From: Sphingobacterium sp. UBA7855
Lineage (GTDB): Bacteria > Bacteroidota > Bacteroidia > Sphingobacteriales > Sphingobacteriaceae
Assembly (NCBI GenBank): GCA_002500745.1
Contig: DLST01000002.1
Location: forward strand, 276,350-340,349
Length of the DNA stretch: 64,000 bases
Direction of reading: 5' to 3'
The position numbers and the translations under genes were made by a program. Below the pieces are notes generated by a model. It was not told the origin of the DNA. It worked only from the letters and a program-made list of their open reading frames with translations, and did not search any database. Numbering within the stretch: the first letter of the stretch is position 1; every line of letters starts with the position of its first letter. Of this stretch, positions 9,276 to 17,604 are shown piece by piece.

Positions 9276-10055
9276 ATGAACGAGTTAGAAAGTTATTTCC
9301 GGAATAATGATGCAAAATTGATTAATAAATGGATGCATTATTTCGATATATACGACAGACATTTTAGTCGTTTTAAAGGCAAAGATATCGTCGTTTTAGA
9401 AGTGGGGGTTTTTCAGGGAGGAAGCCTTCAGATGTGGAAAAACTACTTTGGTGATCGCGCGAAAATATACGGTATTGACATCAACCCGCATTGTAAGGAG
9501 CTCGAAGAACAGAATGTGGAGATATTTATTGGCTCACAGTCTGACCGAAAATTCCTGCGTCAGGTAAAAGAATCTATTCCACCGATTGATATTTTAATCG
9601 ATGATGGCGGCCATACCATGAAACAGCAGATTGTGACTTTTGAAGAACTTTTTGATCATGTAAAAGATACTGGAGTTTATCTGTGCGAAGATCTGCACAC
9701 ATCTTATCAAGTGTTTTATGGTGGGGGACATAAAAGGAATGGAACTTTTATTGAATATAGTAAGAATTTCATCGATTACATCAACGCCTACCATTCGGAG
9801 CAAAGTGGGTTGAAAGTAAATGGATTTACACGTTCGGTAAGCTCGCTCCACTATTACGACAGTATTTTAGTTGTGGAGAAGAACCGAAGAGATGATGCGC
9901 CAATACATATGAAAACAGGAAAGGCAACAGTAAAGGATTTCAATGCAGCACCCACAGGAATTGATGGGTTAAAATGGAAAGTTAAAAAGCCTGCCTTGAC
10001 GATGATCAATAAGTTGCTGCGTTTTTTTCGTATAGGTGGCTTTATGTGGCGCTAG
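9276..10055 (+). CDS. class I SAM-dependent methyltransferase
   Basis: A 259-residue Rossmann-fold methyltransferase. Motif I is VLEVGVFQGGS (residues about 40-50), followed by the acidic ribose-binding GIDINP (Asp68) and DILIDDGGH (residues 105-113), whose Asp pair resembles the metal-binding motif of sugar or macrolide O-methyltransferases of the MycE/CmcI type. The C-terminus is basic (KWKVKKP, then FFRIGGFMWR). The substrate cannot be told from sequence; a surface sugar or small molecule is possible. It is a single gene, ending just before the terminator of the opposing tRNA-His. Confidence 0.8.
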   Translation: MNELESYFRNNDAKLINKWMHYFDIYDRHFSRFKGKDIVVLEVGVFQGGSLQMWKNYFGDRAKIYGIDINPHCKELEEQNVEIFIGSQSDRKFLRQVKESIPPIDILIDDGGHTMKQQIVTFEELFDHVKDTGVYLCEDLHTSYQVFYGGGHKRNGTFIEYSKNFIDYINAYHSEQSGLKVNGFTRSVSSLHYYDSILVVEKNRRDDAPIHMKTGKATVKDFNAAPTGIDGLKWKVKKPALTMINKLLRFFRIGGFMWR

Positions 10056-10068
10056 GAATGTAAAAGAC

Positions 10069-10102
10069 AAAAAAAAGGCGGATCAATTGATATTGATCCG
10101 CC
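10069..10102 (-). terminator. terminator of tRNA-His (copy 1)
   Basis: A perfect 11-bp GC-rich stem (10077-10087 with 10092-10102) and 4-nt loop. An A8 run at 10069-10076 gives a U-tract on the minus strand. It may also end the methyltransferase transcript from the other side. Confidence 0.8.
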
Positions 10103-10107
10103 TTCAG

Positions 10108-10182
10108 GGTAAGTAATCGGGCTCGAACCGACGACCCCTAGAACCACAATCTAGTGCTCTAACCAACTGAGCTATACCTACC
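10108..10182 (-). tRNA. tRNA-His (GTG), copy 1
   Basis: A cloverleaf on the minus strand: acceptor GTAGGTA pairs with TACTTAC, the D arm is GCTC...GAGC, and the anticodon stem CTAGA/TCTAG encloses the loop TTGTGGT (anticodon GTG). The T arm GTCGG/CCGAT closes imperfectly and encloses TTCGAGC. The extra 5' G (position -1, base 10182) opposite C73 is the His-specific identity element. CCA is not encoded. An identical copy is at 42219-42293. Confidence 0.95.
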
Positions 10183-10197
10183 GTGATTTTGATGTCA

Positions 10198-10229
10198 CAA
10201 AAGTAGTATTATACCAGATATTTTCCAAA
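10198..10229 (-). promoter_or_regulatory. Bacteroidota promoter of tRNA-His copy 1
   Basis: On the minus strand, TTTG (10229-10226), a 20-bp spacer and TACTTTTG (10205-10198). This matches the Bacteroidota -33/-7 consensus TTTG...TAnnTTTG and ends 15 bp before the tRNA 5' end. Confidence 0.75.
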
Positions 10230-10382
10230 TGTTTTTTAAACTTTTTAATTAAACAATTGTCTATCAAAAGATAGAATTTTTATTTTTACCAAGTTGGCGA
10301 ATTTTACATTACTATTTGGATAATATTTCGAGGTTAATTGGATAAATAGGCAACTTGGTCTTTAATTTGTACAGTATAATTT

Positions 10383-10943
10383 ATGGGAAAATTTTTAAAA
10401 TTTTTAATTGTCGTAGCCATTTTGGTAGTGGGCGGTTGGTTTATCTACAATAAATACAATAGCGGTCCGTTAGTGGAAAGTAAGCATCAGTTGTTAGTGG
10501 ATCGTATTGAGGCTATGGGGAAATTAGAATTGGTGAAATATCGTTATAGTGATGTTGTAGAACATAAGAATGTCAATACATTTTTACCTGATGCAAGTGT
10601 ATTATTAATTGTCAAAGCGGATGCAGTAGGGTGTGTAAATCTGACGAAACTTACTCCAGAAGATATTGAAGTGATTGGAGATTCAGTCGCTATCAGGTTA
10701 CCGGCTCCTGAAATTTGCTATATTAAGATTGACCACGAAGCGTCCAAGGTATATGATACTAAAATGGCCTTTATGAGAGAAGCCGAACTTGTAGATGAAG
10801 GGTATAAAGCTGCAGAAAAGGCAGTTGCAGATGATGTTAAAAAATCAGATATTCTTCAGCAAACCAAAGCGAACGCCAATACGGTTTTTAAACCACTTCT
10901 GCAGGGCTTGGGATTCACGAAAATCAATTTGACTTTCAAATAA
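10383..10943 (+). CDS. DUF4230 family membrane-anchored protein
   Basis: A 186-residue protein with one N-terminal membrane helix (about 5-22, FLKFLIVVAILVVGGWFIY) followed by an extracytoplasmic domain. The pattern KLELVKYRYSDVVEH...LLIVKADAVGCVNLTKL...IRLPAPEICYIKIDHE is that of DUF4230, a family of unknown function common in Bacteroidota. The C-terminal half (EAELVDEGYKAAEKAV) is helical and charged. It stands alone, and an inverted repeat follows the stop. Confidence 0.85.
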   Translation: MGKFLKFLIVVAILVVGGWFIYNKYNSGPLVESKHQLLVDRIEAMGKLELVKYRYSDVVEHKNVNTFLPDASVLLIVKADAVGCVNLTKLTPEDIEVIGDSVAIRLPAPEICYIKIDHEASKVYDTKMAFMREAELVDEGYKAAEKAVADDVKKSDILQQTKANANTVFKPLLQGLGFTKINLTFK

Positions 10944-10953
10944 CTTTAAATAG

Positions 10954-10987
10954 GAGAGCTAGAAGATTTTATAATGCTCTAGCTCTC
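10954..10987 (+). terminator. inverted repeat after the DUF4230 gene
   Basis: A perfect 10-bp stem (GAGAGCTAGA with TCTAGCTCTC) and a 14-nt AT-rich loop, 10 bp after the stop. There is no U-tract, so it may be a 3'-end stabiliser rather than an intrinsic terminator. Confidence 0.45.
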
Positions 10988-11079
10988 GCTAATGAATTGA
11001 CTACATGTTCTTCGAATAAAAGAGAATTGACGGTTATCCAAATTCTATTGGAATGACTGTAGCAAATTCTCGTACGCTA

Positions 11080-11295
11080 TTATCGCGTCGTCGATGTGTC
11101 TGGCTGAGGGGTCGGTGGTATTTCTCCTCTAGATTGCGCAGAGGTGGTGTCACGATATTGTATCGTTGTAGTATCATTTGGGACAGAGTCCCGCATCAGC
11201 TCTTTTGATTTCTCATCATCGGTCTTCGCGCTGTTACATCCGTAGGCGGCAAAACAAACCAACCCAACGGCAATTAATTTTGTTAAATTTCTCAT
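11080..11295 (-). CDS. small lipoprotein, Ser/Thr/Asp-rich
   Basis: A 71-residue predicted lipoprotein starting MRNLTKLIAVG, with a hydrophobic signal peptide ending in a lipobox-like AAYGC. The mature part is short, hydrophilic and rich in Asp, Ser and Thr (SVPNDTTTIQYRDTTSAQS, then PPTPQPDTSTTR), so it is likely disordered. A longer frame to 11358 exists, but the inner ATG gives the natural signal peptide. Function is unknown. Several such tiny lipoproteins are found near here (another at 14400), perhaps as envelope-stress products. Confidence 0.65.
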   Translation of the reverse strand: MRNLTKLIAVGLVCFAAYGCNSAKTDDEKSKELMRDSVPNDTTTIQYRDTTSAQSRGEIPPTPQPDTSTTR

Positions 11296-11556
11296 ATGTA
11301 CTTTATTATTTAATGGTAGTATGCAGTGGCATACGCTCAACTGGAGAACAATGTTCAAATTGAAAGTGTTTCGAATTTAATTTATCTATTGTTATAGGAA
11401 AGAGGGTTGCGCTTATTTATTGTTGAAAAAATAGAATTCTAAAGAACTTTATAAAGTTGAAGGCTGTTCCTTTATGCATACCTGAAACAAATTTGGTCCT
11501 GCATATGAAATTAATGTATCATACTATATTAATTATAAAAAATAAACGAAAAAGAT

Positions 11557-11760
11557 ATGGCAACAAAGAACGAAAATCGCGTAGTCGGAACAGAAATGGA
11601 GAAGAAGAAAAAAGTTAAATTAGGCGTGAATGGCGAAGTAATACGGGATGTAAATGATAAGGATCAAGGCGATGCAGAGGCTGGGGTAGACCCCCAGGTC
11701 GATCAACTTAACGATATGCCGAACGATCCTACAGATAGGCCTAAGGAAAGTAAGAAGTAA
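11557..11760 (+). CDS. small hydrophilic protein of unknown function
   Basis: A 67-residue, highly charged, probably disordered protein. A Lys cluster (EKKKKVKLG) is followed by an acidic Asp/Gln/Pro-rich tail (DQGDAEAGVDPQVDQLNDMPNDPTDRPKESKK). There is no signal peptide or membrane segment. I do not recognise a family. A strong terminator begins at the stop codon, which supports a real transcribed gene. Such hydrophilic small proteins often accompany general-stress genes; that link here is only contextual. Confidence 0.65.
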   Translation: MATKNENRVVGTEMEKKKKVKLGVNGEVIRDVNDKDQGDAEAGVDPQVDQLNDMPNDPTDRPKESKK

Positions 11761-11790
11761 AAGAGACCCGCAATTCAGCGGGTCTCTTTT
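11760..11790 (+). terminator. terminator after the 67-residue gene
   Basis: A perfect 12-bp GC-rich stem (11760-11771 with 11778-11789) and 6-nt loop ending in a short T-run. It overlaps the last base of the stop codon. Confidence 0.8.
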
Positions 11791-11964
11791 ATCATCCACG
11801 CTATTCATTTATATTAACGCTATTTTTTTTCATGTTTATTAACAGCATTCGTACCACCTGAACTTTTTGTCGTATTCATGATATATGTGTTTATTTTTAC
11901 TTATACATTGAACATGTTGCAGCATATAATGGTTGACTGTTTAAGTACCTATGGAATCGTTCTA

Positions 11965-12519
11965 TTACGCTTTATTCTTTCTATCCTTAGCGAATTCTTT
12001 AATAATCGATTTATTGAAGACCGGCAGATCATCTGGTGTGCGACTCGTGATGAGTTTATCATCGACTACCACCTCGCTGTCCTCCCATAAGGCGCCTGCA
12101 TTAATAAGGTCCATTTGAATAGCTGCAACAGAGGTAAGCTTTTTATCACGTACCAAATCTGCATTAATCAACAATTGAGGACCGTGGCAAATTGCTGCAA
12201 TCGGTTTGTCCCGTTCCCAAAACGCGTTGATCAATGCAATAGCAGTTTTATTCGTCCTCAATTTATCAGGACTTATTACTCCTCCTGGAAGAAGTAAAGC
12301 ATCGTATCGATCCTCCTCTGCTTCTTGGAGAGCAACATCGACTGGATAATCATTTGACCATTCATCTCCACTTTTTGCTCTAACTTTTCCATCAGCAGGC
12401 GATATGATATCCGTCTTTGCGCCCGCATTTTCCAGTGCTTCTTTAGGGCTTGTTAATTCAACTTCTTCAAAACCATCCGCAACCAATATAGCGATCCGTT
12501 TATTCTTTAAATTTTCCAT
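11965..12519 (-). CDS. PfpI/DJ-1 family protein (type 1 glutamine amidotransferase fold)
   Basis: A 184-residue flavodoxin-like protein of the PfpI/YhbO branch of the DJ-1 superfamily. The N-terminal strand is RIAILVADGFEEVEL with the conserved Glu. The middle has LLLPGGVISPDKL, and the nucleophile elbow is AAICHGPQ with the Cys followed by His. It is cytoplasmic. Family members are described as proteases, chaperones or glyoxal/glycation-protective enzymes, and their exact activity is debated. It is the catalytic-Cys relative of the Cys-less C-terminal domain of the catalase at 4479-6665. Single gene, minus strand. Confidence 0.9.
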   Translation of the reverse strand: MENLKNKRIAILVADGFEEVELTSPKEALENAGAKTDIISPADGKVRAKSGDEWSNDYPVDVALQEAEEDRYDALLLPGGVISPDKLRTNKTAIALINAFWERDKPIAAICHGPQLLINADLVRDKKLTSVAAIQMDLINAGALWEDSEVVVDDKLITSRTPDDLPVFNKSIIKEFAKDRKNKA

Positions 12520-12688
12520 GTAATTAAATTTTAATGATATCCTTTATTTACTGTTATATAACCGATTCAAATCATCTAAAGTTTGAAATAAGATAATTTA
12601 ACGTGAACAATTAGGCTATTAGCTTCCTAAATTACGTCATCAAATCTGAACCATCAATCTGAAAGTAACCAATGAATGATGTATCCCA

Positions 12689-13420
12689 TTAGATATCGAT
12701 AAGAGCATAAGCCCTATCGTTTCCGTGATGCGCTCTCAGTACAGGCACTGCTACGTTGTAAATCGGTATTCCAGTGGGCGATAGGGCTTCGAATTTTCCA
12801 GCATGTGCATGGCCGTGGAAGGCGGCGCTAACTTTACGACGTTGTAGTGGCTCCATTAAATGTGTAGAGCCTAAAAACGGATAGATTTGTTCGGGTTCTC
12901 CTGAAACAGTCTCTGCGATAGGTGCATAATGGAGCAAAGCGACTTTTTTTATAGTCGCATGTTCTTGCTCAAGCCGTGCCAACGCGCGGTCCAGCAGCAA
13001 AGACTCATTGACAGCTTCCTGAACAAAACTTTTCATGGCGTCTTCCCCAAACATTGAGAGCATGTAGCGGTCAAATCCACCACCAAAACCTTTCACTCCT
13101 GCAAATCCAATGTTTTCGACTACAGTGGCTTCTCCATCAAGAACAATAATTTTATTGTCAATCAAAATCTGGCGAATCTGCTTATGTCGTCCTTTTTCAT
13201 AATCGTGGTTCCCTAATACCGCAAGCACCGGAATTTTTACGGACTGCAGTTCCGAGATAAGTAACTCAGCTTCTTCCTCATCGCCAGTGTCGGTTAAATC
13301 ACCACATAATAGTAGCACTTTGGCTTTCTCTGAAATTTCTTCAAAAGCTATTTTCCATTTTCCCTGCTGACTCACATTCATATGTATATCGCCCAAGGCG
13401 GCTATCGTTGTTTTGTTCAT
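12689..13420 (-). CDS. metallophosphoesterase
   Basis: A 243-residue calcineurin-like phosphoesterase. Metal-binding motifs occur in order: GDIH near the N-terminus, GDLTD (about 40-44), GNHD (about 71-74), LHYAP and GHAHAG. There is no signal peptide, so it is cytoplasmic. The substrate cannot be inferred. The start ATG lies 1 bp after the stop of the nucleotidyltransferase-like gene, so the two are translationally linked and are likely to work together (transfer and removal of a phosphate or nucleotide group is a reasonable guess). Confidence 0.88.
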   Translation of the reverse strand: MNKTTIAALGDIHMNVSQQGKWKIAFEEISEKAKVLLLCGDLTDTGDEEEAELLISELQSVKIPVLAVLGNHDYEKGRHKQIRQILIDNKIIVLDGEATVVENIGFAGVKGFGGGFDRYMLSMFGEDAMKSFVQEAVNESLLLDRALARLEQEHATIKKVALLHYAPIAETVSGEPEQIYPFLGSTHLMEPLQRRKVSAAFHGHAHAGKFEALSPTGIPIYNVAVPVLRAHHGNDRAYALIDI

Positions 13421-13421
13421 A

Positions 13422-14165
13422 TCAAACAGTTTTTATAGTATAAGATTTATAGTCCCAGTGTTTAATGTCGATCTCGTATTGTGTCTGATCAATTAGCGGT
13501 CCCAAGCATACTTTTTCAAGGCATGGAGGTAGGTTATACTGATCCGATGCGCGTAGGAGAAGCTCGTCAAATAGTCCTTTTGGGATAATGTCGCGATAAT
13601 CATGTGGATACGTAAATTGAAAAATCAGTATCTGTGCAAGCAACAGATGCCAGTGCTGATCCATGCGCACCAATAAATGATCCCAATCAAGTTTGTTTCC
13701 GTATTTTAAAAAAATGTGATTAATATCAGCACTATCGTGTCGCTCTCTATTCTGTACATACAGCTTACACCAGACCAACTCTTCTGCTGGTATATAGCGC
13801 ACTTTGGTGTCAAAAAGAATTCCTTCTGGACCTCGATCAAACCAATCCTGCTGTACTGTACAATAGTGATTGACACTATCAAAAATGATGTCGATAAAAT
13901 AAGGGTCTTTGTAGATCTTAGCCAGCCACCTAACATCGGTCAATTCCGTTTGATAGCCGTTTGCCGCAAAATGCTTAAGAATTTTAGGGTATTCACTGCT
14001 TTTGCAGAATATATCGAGATCTTTTGTAGGCCTTATTATTCCCGTATAGTGGAACATTGCTAATGCTCCGCCTACCATGAATTGGCTATCACTCTGCTGT
14101 AAAAGTTGAAGGGTGTCCTGGAAGAAGTTAAGGCAATCTTCAGGTAAATTATCTAAATGAATCAT
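13422..14165 (-). CDS. nucleotidyltransferase-fold protein
   Basis: A 247-residue protein with the minimal nucleotidyltransferase signature: a glycine-rich turn MVGGALAMFHYTG (about 30-42) followed by RPTKDLDIFC, with the two metal-ligand Asp in DLDIF. A third acidic site is likely in FIDIIFDS. The C-terminal half is helical and has no motif I recognise. It is first in a two-gene operon with the metallophosphoesterase (1-bp gap). Family members include antibiotic nucleotidyltransferases and AbiEii-type toxins, but the sequence does not choose between them. No antitoxin-like gene is adjacent. Confidence 0.75.
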   Translation of the reverse strand: MIHLDNLPEDCLNFFQDTLQLLQQSDSQFMVGGALAMFHYTGIIRPTKDLDIFCKSSEYPKILKHFAANGYQTELTDVRWLAKIYKDPYFIDIIFDSVNHYCTVQQDWFDRGPEGILFDTKVRYIPAEELVWCKLYVQNRERHDSADINHIFLKYGNKLDWDHLLVRMDQHWHLLLAQILIFQFTYPHDYRDIIPKGLFDELLLRASDQYNLPPCLEKVCLGPLIDQTQYEIDIKHWDYKSYTIKTV

Positions 14166-14399
14166 GTAATCTGCTTTTTTTTATAAACAGCCAACTAAAT
14201 CGAGTGGTTTGGCGACCAGTGTTTAAAGCGTATAAGGCACATCAGTAATAAGTAGAAGTACTCAATTTGAAAATCGCGACCGCTGAGATGCCGGCTGCAT
14301 ATGTTCTAGTTAAAGAGTATGTACACGAGATATTATTCGCGTGGATGATAACCACAACTTAATGGAACAGTAAAAGGTTAAACTATTAAATAGAAGATA

Positions 14400-14633
14400 A
14401 TGGTAAAATACATGTATTTAGCAATTGTAATTGCAGCTGTGTCAACCGCATGCGGTGACGCTAACAAGCATAGCGAAGTAGAATATAAAACAGACACAAT
14501 AACCCAACAAAGTGGCCTTCCATTGGACAACATCCATCGAAGCCGATCGCAGGATAGGACCAAGGAAAATGAGCAAAGTAAGGAACAGGGAGTTCCGTTG
14601 GATAACTTACACAGAGACAAGCCCTCGGACTAG
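14400..14633 (+). CDS. small lipoprotein with an internal PLDN repeat
   Basis: A 77-residue predicted lipoprotein. The N-terminus MVKYMYLAIVIAAVSTACG is a signal peptide with lipobox STAC. The mature part is short, charged and contains the same nine-residue element twice (GLPLDNIHR, then GVPLDNLHR, 28 residues apart). The text between is Arg/Asp/Glu/Gln-rich and probably disordered. Function is unknown. It sits 78 bp before the MscS-type channel gene in the same direction and could share its transcript. Confidence 0.7.
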   Translation: MVKYMYLAIVIAAVSTACGDANKHSEVEYKTDTITQQSGLPLDNIHRSRSQDRTKENEQSKEQGVPLDNLHRDKPSD

Positions 14634-14711
14634 AATTATCTCGACAATAATTTATACGGCGGCTCTGGGAACAAACCCAATTAAACCCATAATAAAAAAG
14701 AAATAAGGAGT

Positions 14712-16865
14712 ATGCTAACTATTAAGGGTGTAATAAATCGCACCGTACTTAAGTTAAGTTTGTTGATTCAACTTAGCTTATTCATTTCTACATTGTACGC
14801 GCAAAAAGTTGATTCCGCTTTAAGGGCTAAGGATTCGATCGCTTTAATCGATTCATTACCTGAAAACCCAGTCGCCTCAGCCAGAAATTTGCTCGAAAAA
14901 TGGCGTATGGAGGTAGACCATTCTTATGCCGAGTTTGACAGCGTGAAACGGAGAGTGGCCTGGCAAAGAACAAACAACGAGTTGGTTGTGCCAAATCAAG
15001 TACAACGGTACATCCAAGAGGTTAAACCCCCTTTGCTTTCTTTACAGAAGAAAGTGGATATGCTGAAAAAGCAGACAGTTCCTCAGGATTCTACTGGAAT
15101 TTCCTGGCGCGCAATTCAAGATAGTGCGGCTACTTTAGGGCGGAATATTGAATCACTTCTATTAGACATGAAGGATCTTAGCGACAAAGCCCAGCAGCAA
15201 GAGAAGGTGGTCCAGGCAGCTTCAGGTATTACCACTTGGCTTCATTGGAAACATATTATACAAAAGAATCTTGAGCAAGATGGCTTCTCGCAAAGTTATT
15301 ATGACACTGGATGGGACGGCCGCGTTCTACTTATCATATTCAGTTTTGCCTATTTTTATTGGTTATATCAGATGCGGAGAAGCGCAGTGGGGGCGGATGA
15401 AGCCTTACCTTTACATCGCAATCAGCCATGGTGGATTCCAATTCTGAAATATGCAATATTCTTTCTCATTCTACTACCCTTGACCTCGCTTAGAATTCCA
15501 GTGTTTGTGCTGGAAATGACCTATCTACTTGTGTTTGCATTTTTATACTTACTGATACGTGCCGCGTTGTCGGATATACAAGTTAAAGTCATGCAGTCCA
15601 TTTTCTTTTACTATACTGCGGTTTTGGTCAGCAATTTAATTTTAGACGTAGATTGGATTTCACGGACCATAGTTGTCTTTGTCAACCTTTTGGGACTCCG
15701 TTTACTCTGGGGGCTGCGATGGAATAGCGACGGAAAAGCACCATTCAATCACTTAGGATCAACAGCACGATGGTTATTACTATTTTTTTGTATCGTAGCG
15801 ATTATATGTAATATTTTGGGTTTCCTAAATTTAGCACGCACATTCAATATCGCAGGTGCTGTAGGATTGTTGCAAACATTATCGATGCGCGCATTTCGTG
15901 ATATGCTCGCTCATGATGTGGTTAATTCTTATGAAAATTCAAGGAATGACCAATTTATAAATCGTTTTGATAAGCATAAAATGATTGCAGCATTGCACCG
16001 AATAACTGGATTTTTTTCTTTTATATTGGCCATTATCATCTGGGCAAACACTTTGCATATTACGAGTGAGCTACGCCGGTTAGGTGACCGACTATTGAAT
16101 AGCACGCACACCATCGGCAGTGTGACCTATACATATGGTGATGTTCTCTTAGCCTTTGTAGTAATATGGACCGCAAACTGGATTCAAAAGAACTTAAAAG
16201 ATCTTCTTGATCGGCCGACCTCAAAAGTAAATCAGCGTCCTAATGCATTGTTGCCGCTCGTGCGTGTCGTAATTTTTATTATTGGGTTTCTTATCGGAAT
16301 ACGTATCCTAGGCTTGGGTGTTGACAAACTCACTGTGATTATAGGTGCATTGAGTGTTGGTATAGGTCTAGGCTTGCAAAATATAATCAACAATTTCGTC
16401 TCGGGCGTTATCTTAGTATTTGAGCGGCCATTTAAGGTTGGAGATTATGTCGAACTTGCAGACAAAAAAGGACAAGTTATGCAAGTCGGAATCCGATCCA
16501 GTACCTTGCTGACCGATCAGGGTGCGCAAGTAATTATACCAAATGGTGATCTGCTCTCAGGTCGATTAGTCAATTGGACATTTGACGATTCTGATATCCG
16601 ATTGAACCTCCAGCTAACGATCATCACAGCCCGAAATATCGAAGATTGGAAAAAATGGTTGCGGGATACCATTTCTTCTTTTGATGAGATTGATCTCAGT
16701 CTCGATGTAAAAATTTTAACGAAAGACATTACGGCAGACGCCTATGTTATATCCGTTCAAGTAGGTTTGAAGAATGTGAAAAAAATCGAGCGCTTTAGAA
16801 GCAGTTTTCTAGAGAAAGTTAGAGCCGAAGCCATCCGCTGTGATTCAAAGGTGACTTCGGCCTAA
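14712..16865 (+). CDS. mechanosensitive ion channel, MscS family (long form)
   Basis: A 717-residue inner-membrane protein. The N-terminus has a signal peptide (LLIQLSLFISTLYAQ) and a periplasmic, coiled-coil-prone segment (about 30-190). Many membrane helices follow, and a C-terminal MscS core has the pore helix GALSVGIGLGLQNIINNFVSGVILVFERPF, then the beta domain (VGDYVELADKKGQV, VIIPNGDLLSGRLVNW). This is the architecture of long MscS relatives such as MscK or YbiO. Such channels open on membrane tension and release solutes after osmotic downshift. It follows a small lipoprotein gene. Confidence 0.92.
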   Translation: MLTIKGVINRTVLKLSLLIQLSLFISTLYAQKVDSALRAKDSIALIDSLPENPVASARNLLEKWRMEVDHSYAEFDSVKRRVAWQRTNNELVVPNQVQRYIQEVKPPLLSLQKKVDMLKKQTVPQDSTGISWRAIQDSAATLGRNIESLLLDMKDLSDKAQQQEKVVQAASGITTWLHWKHIIQKNLEQDGFSQSYYDTGWDGRVLLIIFSFAYFYWLYQMRRSAVGADEALPLHRNQPWWIPILKYAIFFLILLPLTSLRIPVFVLEMTYLLVFAFLYLLIRAALSDIQVKVMQSIFFYYTAVLVSNLILDVDWISRTIVVFVNLLGLRLLWGLRWNSDGKAPFNHLGSTARWLLLFFCIVAIICNILGFLNLARTFNIAGAVGLLQTLSMRAFRDMLAHDVVNSYENSRNDQFINRFDKHKMIAALHRITGFFSFILAIIIWANTLHITSELRRLGDRLLNSTHTIGSVTYTYGDVLLAFVVIWTANWIQKNLKDLLDRPTSKVNQRPNALLPLVRVVIFIIGFLIGIRILGLGVDKLTVIIGALSVGIGLGLQNIINNFVSGVILVFERPFKVGDYVELADKKGQVMQVGIRSSTLLTDQGAQVIIPNGDLLSGRLVNWTFDDSDIRLNLQLTIITARNIEDWKKWLRDTISSFDEIDLSLDVKILTKDITADAYVISVQVGLKNVKKIERFRSSFLEKVRAEAIRCDSKVTSA

Positions 16866-16871
16866 TGGAGG

Positions 16872-17372
16872 CTACTTACTTTCAGACCGGTAATAAATCC
16901 AGCCCCGCAAATTTTCCAGTTCGTCGCTATTTTTGAGATCAATCAAATTATTGATGCCTAATTTAGCAGATAATGTTCCAAATTCATCAATTTCGTGAAC
17001 CGGATAAAATAGAACATTTTCATTGGGCATGTCTACATTACCCTGCAGCCATTTATAGCCCGCAGCTTGCAGGTTGTCGATAAATGTATCAGTGACTGCC
17101 TCCAAATAGTGCATCATTTTATTAATCCAAATAAGTTCATCATTAGTTCGCGCTGGATAATGCTCTGCTACATAATCTTGTATTAGTTGCTCGCCCTCTA
17201 CGTCCCAACCGTCACGAATCATCGCCAACCCCATCGCTCTTACTTCCTCTTGATAAAAATCTTGGCCGTAAACCATCATGATATCCCCAGCTATTGGGCT
17301 CTCTTCAATTTTGGCACGTAAGGCCATCTGTCTATTAAGCAGTTCGTGTACGTAGTCAAATGTGTGTTCCAT
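16872..17372 (-). CDS. hypothetical protein
   Basis: A 166-residue soluble protein that I do not recognise. It looks mostly helical and acidic, with a Trp- and Tyr-bearing centre (RDGWDVEGEQLIQDYVAEHYP, ELIWINKMMHYLEAV) and a C-terminal half that reads like a mixed alpha/beta domain (NENVLFYPVHEIDEFGTLSAKLG). There is no signal peptide, membrane helix or metal motif. It is convergent with the channel gene (6-bp gap) and no operon partner is visible. Amino-acid composition is normal for a real gene. Confidence 0.75.
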   Translation of the reverse strand: MEHTFDYVHELLNRQMALRAKIEESPIAGDIMMVYGQDFYQEEVRAMGLAMIRDGWDVEGEQLIQDYVAEHYPARTNDELIWINKMMHYLEAVTDTFIDNLQAAGYKWLQGNVDMPNENVLFYPVHEIDEFGTLSAKLGINNLIDLKNSDELENLRGWIYYRSESK

Positions 17373-17604
17373 AATATACCGATACTTGATTTTTATTTGT
17401 TTACTAAGTGAACATAGGTTGAGAACTTAGGGTTTGTTTTAGAAGAGAATAAAAAATGATAATCCTTACATCTTGATCGATCGAGTATTTATCAGAGCGT
17501 GTTTGTATTTACTCAACATTTTTTTACTAAAACATTTTTGGTCTGAAAGCTGTTTCTTTCAATATCAGTCACTCAACTAAACTAAAACGAAAATACATAA
17601 AGCT

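Noticed and set aside
11816..11879. 19-residue frame on the minus strand (MNTTKSSGG...)
   Set aside because: Too short to separate from chance; no hairpin, promoter or partner supports it.
13422..14165. AbiEii-type toxin of a toxin-antitoxin system
   Set aside because: No AbiEi-like antitoxin gene is adjacent, and the linked gene is a metallophosphoesterase.
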